This document shows positions 52,623-61,852 of a stretch of 64,000 bases of DNA, piece by piece. How positions within the stretch are numbered: the stretch's first letter is position 1; every line of letters begins with the position of its first letter. Origin of the DNA: Streptomyces eurythermus (GTDB lineage Bacteria > Actinomycetota > Actinomycetes > Streptomycetales > Streptomycetaceae); the NCBI RefSeq assembly GCF_014649115.1, contig NZ_BMSK01000017.1, positions 62,001-126,000 on the forward strand. The letters run 5' to 3'. The notes below the pieces were generated by a model. It was not told the DNA's origin and searched no databases. It saw nothing but the letters and a program-made list of their open reading frames with translations. The translations under genes were made by a program, and so were the position numbers.

Positions 52623-53770
52623 ACGGGCACCTTCAGCGTCACCACGAACCCTTCTTCGTCCGGTCCCGCGTCCAGCGAACCGCCGAGCAGTTCGGCGCGC
52701 TCACGCATGCCCAGCAGACCGTACCCGCCTCCGGATCCGTCGAGTTCGCTCGGCCGCCCGCCCGAATCCCGGACGTTCAGCGTGACTTCGTGTTCGCTGT
52801 AGTCGAGCCGGACATCCACTCTGGCGCCATGGGCGTGCTTGCGGACGTTCGTCAGCGCCTCCTGTGCCACCCGCCGCACGGCCTGGGACGCCTCGGCCGG
52901 CAGGGGTCTGCGTTCACCCGTGACGGTGACCTCGGTGCCGTCGGCCGTGCGGGCGAGTTCGGTCAGGAAGTTTTCCAGCGGGGTCAGCTCGCCGCGCAGC
53001 GCGGACAGCGCCTGCCGGGTCTCGGCGAGCCCGTCCCGGGCCATCCCCCGGGCGGCCACCACGCGCTCCAGGATCCGTTCCCGGTCCGCGCCGTTCTCGA
53101 TCAGCAACCGGGCCGCCTCCAGGTGCACTAGCTGCGCCGACAGGCTGTGTGCCAGCACGTCGTGGATCTCCCGTGCGATACGGGCCCGCTCGGCGAGCGC
53201 GGCGGACTCGGCCTCGGCCGCGCGGGCGGCACGCTCCTGGGCGAGCAGCCGCTGCGCATTGCCCCGGGCTTCCGCGTCCAGCCGCAGGACGTACCCGGCG
53301 AGGGCCAGGCCCGCCACGGTGGCGGCCGTGGTCAGCCAGGCGTCATCGGTGAACGCGGAGTATGAGGCCAGCGCCGCCGACGCGGCGGGTACTCCCACTC
53401 CGAGCGGCAGCCGTTCCAGCGCGCTGACTCCGCAGCCGCACCAGATGACGAGGGCCGGCCCTCCGAATCCCGTCGCCTCGGCAGTGGCCGCGATACCGAG
53501 GAGCACACCCATGAGCGCGAGAGACGGCACCAGCCGGTGCTCGTAGGTCATCCGGAAGAAGGCCCAGGAGACGAGTGCGGCGAGCGCCACTCCCGCCCCT
53601 GCCGCGAGCGCTCCCCAGGGGCCGACATGCCGCTGGCTGAAGGCGGCCCACAGCAGCATGGACAGCACCAGCAGGCGGACCGTCCAGGCGAGCAGCCGCC
53701 GGGGCCGGCTGATGCCCATGGGGCCGAGCGCTTCGCGGGACGGCCAGCGCGTCCAGGCGTTCTCTGTCAC
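52619..53770 (-). CDS. Sensor histidine kinase (HisKA_3, NarL-partner type)
   Basis: A 383-residue kinase. Five or so hydrophobic segments lie in the first 150 residues (no large extracytoplasmic sensor), then the H-box AREIHDVLAHSLSAQLVHLE and a Bergerat ATPase ending GGYGLLGMRERAELLGG. GTG 53770 overlaps the upstream gene's stop (GTGA); an ATG at 54190 lies inside that gene. The signal is unknown; membrane-embedded sensors of this type often monitor envelope stress. Confidence 0.9.
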   Translation of the reverse strand: MTENAWTRWPSREALGPMGISRPRRLLAWTVRLLVLSMLLWAAFSQRHVGPWGALAAGAGVALAALVSWAFFRMTYEHRLVPSLALMGVLLGIAATAEATGFGGPALVIWCGCGVSALERLPLGVGVPAASAALASYSAFTDDAWLTTAATVAGLALAGYVLRLDAEARGNAQRLLAQERAARAAEAESAALAERARIAREIHDVLAHSLSAQLVHLEAARLLIENGADRERILERVVAARGMARDGLAETRQALSALRGELTPLENFLTELARTADGTEVTVTGERRPLPAEASQAVRRVAQEALTNVRKHAHGARVDVRLDYSEHEVTLNVRDSGGRPSELDGSGGGYGLLGMRERAELLGGSLDAGPDEEGFVVTLKVPV

Positions 53771-54288
53771 ACGCGCTCCTTCCAGGCCGACGGGTTGTCG
53801 CCACCGTATGCCGGGGCGGGGCGCCTCGCCGGACCGGAGGACTGGGCCCGCCAGGCCAGGATCCCGCCGCGGACCAGCAGCGTGCCGGCGAGGCCGAGCA
53901 TCAGCGCGGAACCGTCCTGGCGCAGACCGAGTGCGGCGGCGAGGGCGGAGACACCGGCCCGCAGGGCTATGCCCGCGGTCCATACGGCGATGCTCGCCTT
54001 GGTGCTCTCGGCCCACACCGTGCCGTCCGGCGCCGTCCAGAGCCGGGTGGTCCGGCCCCAGCCGATGCCGGTGGCCAGGCCGATGACGAGTTCGGCCGTG
54101 AGCAGGGCGGCGGATTCCCCGCGGTGGTGAGCGTCGAGTATGCCGGGTTCGCGCAGCGCGACCACGATGAGGACCACGGGCAGCAGCCACCAGCGCCGGT
54201 CCGTGTCGATCGCGCGGGCACGGAACTGCCTGGCGATCACGACGGCGACGACGGCCACGATCGCCAGCGCGTTGACGAGCCCGGACAT
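53767..54288 (-). CDS. DUF1453-like membrane protein, first gene of a two-component operon
   Basis: A 173-residue protein with about four membrane helices (ALAIVAVVAVVIARQF, WWLLPVVLIVVALREPG, and others). ATG 54288 has GGAGG seven bases upstream. The stop overlaps the kinase start (GTGA). The layout resembles DUF1453/CcdC-like proteins. It may modulate the kinase; that is inference. An 18-bp palindrome lies about 130 bases upstream. Confidence 0.7.
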   Translation of the reverse strand: MSGLVNALAIVAVVAVVIARQFRARAIDTDRRWWLLPVVLIVVALREPGILDAHHRGESAALLTAELVIGLATGIGWGRTTRLWTAPDGTVWAESTKASIAVWTAGIALRAGVSALAAALGLRQDGSALMLGLAGTLLVRGGILAWRAQSSGPARRPAPAYGGDNPSAWKERV

Positions 54289-54927
54289 CTGAAGCCTCCG
54301 TGAGCGAGAAGGTGAGCCGGAGCGAGCGCTCCCGACGCCTTCAAAGCTACGGAAATTCGCAGGTCAGCTGATCGGCCCCGGGGTGGATCACGGGTGGAAC
54401 CCCGGAGCGGCCCGCCTCCACCCACGGGTGGAGAAACGCTCCGGGTCACAGGGGTGGGGAGGGTCGGGGATCGGGTCAGGAATAGAGGCGCAGGGCAGGG
54501 AGGGACGGGGCGGGCAACAGAGCGGAAGCAAGCGGGGGCCCTGCGGCGCGGTGCGCTGGGGTGGCGGTGCGTACGCGCGGCGTGCGGTGGGCGGGGTGCG
54601 GTGACCAGGTGGGCACGGCCAGGGCGGAAGGGGCGCCGCCGGGGCGGAAGCCGACGGCGACGCTCGACGACCGTGTGCTGCGGGGCTGGGCGCTCGACGG
54701 GCGGAGTCCGCCGACGCGGAACTCGCCGGTCGGTCTCCGGCGCGCCGCCCCCGCCCCTGCCCCTGCGTTCCCAGGCGACCCCCAGCCACTACCGGCCACA
54801 GTCCCGCCCACCACTCCGGCCGACCGGACACCGACACCGGCCGGCCAGCCGCTTCCGTCCCGCCGGCCGAGCCGCTTCCATCCTCGGCCCAGCCACTCCC
54901 CCCATCGGCCGGTGCCAGGCGCGGCGG
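54289..54927. other. Intergenic region between parE and the NarL-type operon
   Basis: 639 bases, no credible gene. It contains the palindrome at 54416-54433 and, toward parE, GCCGCTTCC-type short direct repeats (54850-54890). Long open frames cross it on both strands, but their composition is that of high-GC shadow frames. Confidence 0.5.
54416..54433. promoter_or_regulatory. Palindrome upstream of the DUF1453-kinase-regulator operon
   Basis: CTCCACCC-AC-GGGTGGAG, a perfect 8-bp inverted repeat with a 2-base centre. Two more GGGTGGA half-sites lie at 54381-54398 with a 10-11-base period. This is a possible binding site for the NarL-type regulator. Confidence 0.45.
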
Positions 54928-57051
<2,124 letters not shown>

Positions 57052-57491
57052 GCGGTTCGCTCCTCGCTGAATTTCAGATGGCCCCCTTCTGGGTAAGGGG
57101 GCGGCTTCGGTCGCCGCTCAGAGGGTACCGAGCCCTGGTAGAGCCGGTGTAACGCCACCCTCGTCGGCACCTCACACTAGTCCAGCCTCGCATGCTTGTT
57201 CGATCCCTCGATGGAGTGAAGCACATATCACGTTCCCTTTGGGGCATGAACCATTTAGGCTCCGGGCACGTCCTCATGAACAACCGGCAACCCAGCCGGG
57301 AGGACGAGACCGCAAGAGAGCGCGAACCCGTACGCATACAAGACACGCAATACGGCACATTCGCCGCCAACGGGCAGCAGACGACCGTCCCCGGAAAAAA
57401 TTTTCGCGGAAAGGCCACGAGCGGGAACGTTTTCGGGCTGGTTGGATGTTGACCCTGGTACGACAGCTCGTCGAGCTAGAGAAGAGGCGAC
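57052..57491. other. Divergent intergenic region of parE and the DUF7455 gene
   Basis: 440 bases. An unusual A/T tract GGAAAAAATTTTC (57393-57405) stands out in this GC-rich DNA. TTGACC at 57450-57455 could belong to the DUF7455 promoter, but I find no convincing -10 at the right distance. Confidence 0.5.
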
Positions 57492-57722
57492 GTGACTACT
57501 GTTCTGACCCCCGCGAGCCCGCTGACGGCCGCCGATCGCTGCGACCGCTGCGGCGCCCAGGCATACCTGCGCGTCGTCCTGCTCAGCGGCGGAGAACTGC
57601 TCTTCTGCGCCCACCACGGTCGCAAGTTCGAGCCGGAACTCAAGAAGATCGCCGCTGAGATACAGGACGAGACCGAGCGACTGACGTCCGTTCCGGGCAC
57701 CGTTTCCGAAGAAGAGCGCTGA
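57492..57722 (+). CDS. Small zinc-binding protein (DUF7455)
   Basis: A 76-residue protein. The N-terminal Cys pair is in RCDRCGAQAYL and the second metal site is CAHHGRKFEP; the C-terminus is a charged helix. It matches a small conserved Streptomyces family next to hrdB/parE. GTG 57492 has GAAGAGG upstream. Function unknown. Confidence 0.88.
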   Translation: MTTVLTPASPLTAADRCDRCGAQAYLRVVLLSGGELLFCAHHGRKFEPELKKIAAEIQDETERLTSVPGTVSEEER

Positions 57723-57766
57723 ATCTCGCACACACGACGAGCCAGCCCCGGCGCAGGCCGGTGATC

Positions 57767-57798
57767 GGGCGGCCGCTCCCCACCAGGAGCGGCCGCCC
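57767..57798. terminator. Terminator between DUF7455 gene and trypsin gene
   Basis: GGGCGGCCGCTCC/GGAGCGGCCGCCC: 13-bp stem, loop CCACCA, between converging genes. Confidence 0.88.
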
Positions 57799-57821
57799 GT
57801 GCTCATACCCGCTCAAACGCG

Positions 57822-58682
57822 CTACGAGCCGCTGAGGAGCGGTTTCCGGGCCCCTGTGGCGGGCTCCAGCGCTCGTACGACCTCGGAGACGCGCGTGTAG
57901 ACGCCGGGGTGGTCCGGGCGCCCGCAGCCGCTCCCCCACGACACGAGGCCGATCAGCCGTCCCGCGGCCACCAGCGGGCCTCCGCTGTCCCCCTGGCAGC
58001 CGTCCGGCCCTCCGGCGACCTCCCCAGCGCACAGCATGGTGGCGGCCCGGTAGGCGCCCTCGGGGCCGCCCGGGTAGGCCTTGGCGCACACGTCATCGGA
58101 GAGCACGCGTACGCGCGCGGCCCGCAGCCGCCGCGCATAGGCTCCCTCGCCGGTCGTGTCGCCCCATCCGGACACCAGTGCCTCCGTACCGGGCCGGTAG
58201 GCCGGGTCGCCCGCGCGGGCCATGGTGATGACCGCGCTCTGCGGCAGCGGCCGGGCGAGCAGGACGACCGCGAAGTCCCCGGAGTTGGTCGTGAGATCGA
58301 ACCGGGGGTTGAGCCGGATCTCCCGTACGGCGATCTCCTCGCCCTCCGTCGACAGCAGGTCGGTGCGGCCCGCGATGACCTTGAGGTCACGCACCCGGTT
58401 CGGTGGCACCCCGAGGGCTTCCTCGCTCAGGCAGTGGGCCGCTGTGAGCACCGTGGTCCGCCCGATGGCCACAGCGCCGCAAAACTGCCCCGCCCGCGCT
58501 CCGCCGAACAGGTCACGGCTGGCCAGTGCGACCGTCCACGGGGCCTCGGAGACGTCTATCGGGAAACCCCCCACGACCACGCCGCCGGCGGCTGCGGGGA
58601 CCGCGCCCATCAGCGGCATCGCGGCCATGGCGGCCGCCAGTGCCAGCGGCCGGACCAGTGCCCGGGCAAGGGAACGACGCAT
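57822..58682 (-). CDS. Secreted trypsin-like serine protease (S1 family)
   Basis: A 286-residue secreted protease. The signal peptide has a basic start (MRRSLARALVRP) and a hydrophobic core ending GAVPAAA. Triad: His in LTAAHC, Asp in GDFAVVLL, Ser in GDSGGPLV. Asp at the base of the S1 pocket is in DGCQGDSGG, so Arg/Lys specificity is predicted, unlike the protease at 5100. The mature N-terminus GGFPIDVSEAPWTVA is typical. ATG 58682 is used. Confidence 0.93.
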   Translation of the reverse strand: MRRSLARALVRPLALAAAMAAMPLMGAVPAAAGGVVVGGFPIDVSEAPWTVALASRDLFGGARAGQFCGAVAIGRTTVLTAAHCLSEEALGVPPNRVRDLKVIAGRTDLLSTEGEEIAVREIRLNPRFDLTTNSGDFAVVLLARPLPQSAVITMARAGDPAYRPGTEALVSGWGDTTGEGAYARRLRAARVRVLSDDVCAKAYPGGPEGAYRAATMLCAGEVAGGPDGCQGDSGGPLVAAGRLIGLVSWGSGCGRPDHPGVYTRVSEVVRALEPATGARKPLLSGS

Positions 58683-58751
58683 GCATGCTCCTCACTCTCA
58701 GGTCTTCCTGGGGGACCCAGAGTGATCCACCGAGCGGGATCGCGCAGCACG

Positions 58752-58784
58752 AAGGCCCGGCTCCCACGAGGGGAGCCGGGCCTT
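58752..58784 (-). terminator. Terminator of hrdB
   Basis: AAGGCCCGGCTCCC/GGGAGCCGGGCCTT: 14-bp stem, loop ACGAG, about 38 bases beyond the hrdB stop. Confidence 0.9.
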
Positions 58785-58822
58785 CGCCGTCGTACTGTGC
58801 GACCTGGTCGAGCTGTCGCGAC

Positions 58823-60367
58823 CTAGTCCAGGTAGTCGCGCAGCACCTGGGAACGCGACGGGTGGCGCAGCTTCGACATGGTCTTGGACTCGATCTGACG
58901 GATGCGCTCACGCGTCACGCCGTAGACCTTGCCGATCTCGTCGAGGGTCTTCGGCTGGCCGTCGGTGAGGCCGAAGCGCATGGAGACGACGCCGGCCTCG
59001 CGCTCGGACAGGGTGTCGAGCACTGAGTGCAGCTGCTCCTGCAGGAGCGTGAAGCTGACCGCGTCGGCGGGCACGACGGCCTCGGAGTCCTCGATGAGGT
59101 CACCGAACTCGCTGTCGCCGTCCTCGCCCAGCGGGGTGTGCAGCGAGATGGGCTCGCGGCCGTACTTCTGGACCTCGATGACCTTCTCCGGGGTCATGTC
59201 GAGTTCCTTGGCCAGCTCCTCCGGGGTGGGCTCGCGACCCAGGTCCTGGAGCATCTGGCGCTGCACGCGCGCGAGCTTGTTGATGACCTCGACCATGTGC
59301 ACCGGGATACGGATGGTGCGGGCCTGGTCGGCCATGGCGCGGGTGATCGCCTGACGGATCCACCAGGTGGCGTACGTGGAGAACTTGTAGCCCTTGGTGT
59401 AGTCGAACTTCTCGACCGCGCGGATCAGACCGAGGTTGCCCTCCTGGATGAGGTCCAGGAAGAGCATGCCGCGGCCGGTGTAGCGCTTGGCCAGGGAGAC
59501 CACCAGACGGAGGTTGGCCTCCAGGAGGTGATTCTTGGCGCGGCGGCCGTCCTCGGCGATGATCTCCAGCTCGCGCTTGAGCTTCGGGGCGAGCTTGTCG
59601 GAGTTGGCCAGCTTGTCCTCGGCGAAGAGACCCGCCTCGATGCGCTTGGCCAGCTCGACCTCCTGCTCGGCGTTGAGCAGGGGGACCTTGCCGATCTGCT
59701 TCAGGTAGTCCTTGACCGGGTCGGCGGTGGCGCCGGCCGCGGCGACCTGCTGCGCGGGCGCGTCGTCCTCGTCCTCGTCGGACAGGACGAAGCCCGCGTT
59801 CTCGGTGCCCTCGGGCTCGTCGGCGACCTTGGTGTCCTCGAGGACCTCTTCGTCGAGAAGCTCGACGTCGTCCTTCTTGGCGGTGGTCTTCTTGGCGGCC
59901 GTCTTCTTGGCGACGGTCTTCTTGGCGGTCGCCTTCTTGGCGGCCGTGGCCTTCTTGGCGGCGGCCTTCTTGGCGGTTGCGGCTTCCTCGGCGGAATCGG
60001 CTGCGGCCGCGGCGGTGGGTGCCGCGGGGGCGGCCGTGGTGGCGGTGGCCTTCCTGGTGGTCACCGTCTTCGCCGCGACCGTCCTGGTGGCGGTGCGCTT
60101 GGCCGGGCTCTTCGCTGCGACGCTCTTGCGGGTGCGCTTGGGCTCTGCGGCACTGACCATCAGCGTCACACCCTCTTCCTCAAGAATCTGGTTGAGGCTG
60201 CGCAGTACGTTCTTCCACTGAGTGGCCGGAATCTGGTCAGCTTCGAAGGCCCGACGCACATCGTCGCCGGCGATCTGCCCCTCAGCCTTTCCCCGCTCAA
60301 TGAGCGCCATGACAGAGACGGACTCGGCGATCTCCGGCGGGAGCGTACGGGATGTGCTGGCCGACAC
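58823..60367 (-). CDS. hrdB: HrdB, principal RNA polymerase sigma factor
   Basis: A 514-residue primary sigma factor. Residues 1-75 match the HrdB start (SASTSRTLPPEIAESVS). A Lys/Ala-rich repeat region (about 76-165) and an acidic linker follow, then regions 1.2 to 4. Region 2 includes AKRYTGRGMLFLDLIQEGNL and TYATWWIRQAI; region 4.2 includes GVTRERIRQIESKTMSKLRH. GTG 60367 follows GAGAGG; the frame continues to 60493 but lacks coding character. It directs housekeeping transcription. Confidence 0.97.
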   Translation of the reverse strand: MSASTSRTLPPEIAESVSVMALIERGKAEGQIAGDDVRRAFEADQIPATQWKNVLRSLNQILEEEGVTLMVSAAEPKRTRKSVAAKSPAKRTATRTVAAKTVTTRKATATTAAPAAPTAAAAADSAEEAATAKKAAAKKATAAKKATAKKTVAKKTAAKKTTAKKDDVELLDEEVLEDTKVADEPEGTENAGFVLSDEDEDDAPAQQVAAAGATADPVKDYLKQIGKVPLLNAEQEVELAKRIEAGLFAEDKLANSDKLAPKLKRELEIIAEDGRRAKNHLLEANLRLVVSLAKRYTGRGMLFLDLIQEGNLGLIRAVEKFDYTKGYKFSTYATWWIRQAITRAMADQARTIRIPVHMVEVINKLARVQRQMLQDLGREPTPEELAKELDMTPEKVIEVQKYGREPISLHTPLGEDGDSEFGDLIEDSEAVVPADAVSFTLLQEQLHSVLDTLSEREAGVVSMRFGLTDGQPKTLDEIGKVYGVTRERIRQIESKTMSKLRHPSRSQVLRDYLD

Positions 60368-60802
60368 GAACAACCTCTCGGAACGTTGGAAAACGGCTTC
60401 CGGCACCGTCCACTGCGGACAGGAGCCGACCACCGGCCTGGGGATGGGCCGACGGCGCGGGCGGGGGCCGGGAAGATGCACAGCGCCATGCACGGCGTCC
60501 GTATTCCCTCCTCGGCTATCACCTCTTAGGTCATCGCGCTGTCTCCACGAGCGTTACGCCCATTCTGCGTGGCCCGAGTCACACCCCGTAAGTGGTCAAA
60601 AGCGGTCAGACATGTGCATACGCGATCACCAGTAGCCGCCAACCCGGCCGCCCCCGTACCGCCGGGGGCTGCCGCGTCGCCGGACTCCGCCGGACTCCAG
60701 AAGGTCCGGCGAGGTCCGGCGGCGGCCGGTACCCGGGCCCGGCGCCGCCGCGAGCACTACTGGGACGTCACACACCGGCGACCGCACCACGTCCCTCGCG
60801 GG
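60368..60802. other. Regulatory region upstream of hrdB
   Basis: 435 bases. It holds the hrdB promoters, including the SigR-type candidate, and the 3' end of the FadR-type regulator. TTGACCGCTTTTGACC repeats occur near 60590-60610. No gene seen. Confidence 0.5.
60482..60507 (-). promoter_or_regulatory. Candidate SigR-type promoter of hrdB
   Basis: On the minus strand GGGAAT is followed 18 bases later by GCT. SigR promoters read GGAAT-N18-GTT; the second element differs by one base. It lies about 115 bases before the hrdB start. S. coelicolor hrdB has a SigR-dependent promoter (recollection). Confidence 0.4.
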
Positions 60803-61690
60803 TCAGTGCTCGCGCGGGGCGGGCACCACGCGCTCCACCTCCGGGTGGACCGTCAGCAGCTGACGCATGGCCGTCTCCGCCGCCGTGCCGTCGCCGGTGC
60901 CGAGGGCGTCGACGATCCGCGCGTGCTGGGCGAGGGACGTCTCGTTAGGGCGGTCACAGGCGGTGACCGGGCCGCCGGAGACCTGAAGCGCCGCCGAGAC
61001 GATGCCGGAGAGGTGCTCCAGCATGCGGTTGCCCGCGATCTGGATCAGCATCGAGTGGAACTCGGTGTCCGCGCGCGCGTAGGTGAGCGCGTCGCCCTGC
61101 GCCATGGCGTGGCTCATGATCTCGACCATGTCGCACAGGCGCTGCTGCACCTCCTCGCGCCCGTGTCCGGCGGCGAGGCGGGCGGCCAGCGGCTCGATCG
61201 TCCAGCGCAGCTCGCTGAGCTCCCGGCGCTGGTCGTCGCGCTGCGGCCCGAAGGCCCGCCACTCGATGATGTCCGGGTCGAGGAGGTTCCAGTCGCTGAC
61301 GGGGCGTACCCGCGTGCCGACGTTGGGGCGGGCGCTGACCAGGCCCTTGGCCTCCAGGACACGGAGCGACTCGCGGACGACGGTGCGGGAGACCTCGAAG
61401 CGCTGGCCGATCTCCTCCGGAACCAGCGGTCGGTCCGCACCCAGATCGCCGGAGACGATCATCTGTCCGAGCTGCTGGACGAGTTGGCCGTGCAGCCCGC
61501 GTCCGCGGCTGGCCGCGGCCCGCCGGCTGACCCGGCCCAGCTCGGGTTCCCCGCCGTCCCAGGCGGGTGTGCCGACGCGGTCGGCCACCGGGCCTTCCGC
61601 GTAGGGGTAGCGGTCGAGTTCGCCCGGGCCGGCCAGACCTGAGTCTGTGGAGCGGGCGGCGGTCATCATGGTGTGCGCAAGGGTACTCAC
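60803..61690 (-). CDS. GntR/FadR-family transcriptional regulator with FCD domain
   Basis: A 295-residue regulator. An N-terminal about 80-residue extension is followed by a winged helix (VPEEIGQRFEVSRTVVRESL) and an FCD effector domain (about 160-285, with metal-ligand-type positions in RADTEFHSMLIQIAGNRML). GTG 61690 has AAAGGA five bases upstream; the frame is open to 61774. It transcribes toward hrdB. The extension is longer than in most FadR proteins. The effector is unknown, probably a sugar acid. Confidence 0.88.
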   Translation of the reverse strand: MSTLAHTMMTAARSTDSGLAGPGELDRYPYAEGPVADRVGTPAWDGGEPELGRVSRRAAASRGRGLHGQLVQQLGQMIVSGDLGADRPLVPEEIGQRFEVSRTVVRESLRVLEAKGLVSARPNVGTRVRPVSDWNLLDPDIIEWRAFGPQRDDQRRELSELRWTIEPLAARLAAGHGREEVQQRLCDMVEIMSHAMAQGDALTYARADTEFHSMLIQIAGNRMLEHLSGIVSAALQVSGGPVTACDRPNETSLAQHARIVDALGTGDGTAAETAMRQLLTVHPEVERVVPAPREH

Positions 61691-61852
61691 GGATCCTTTG
61701 TCGGCGCCGCCTCCAACTCCCTTGAGGTCTTTGGTGAAAAGCACACGAAAGGGTGATCGCTCACCCCGTCGCAATTGACGCCTTATCGGAAAGAAATGGG
61801 CTTTCCGCGGGGAGTTGTGGGCAAGGCAGGACCGGAAGTGAACGAAGGGCGG

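Noticed and set aside
54388..54837. Minus-strand open frame in the parE-NarL-operon gap as a gene
   Set aside because: No ribosome site, no domain, biased composition, and it covers the palindrome likely to be regulatory.
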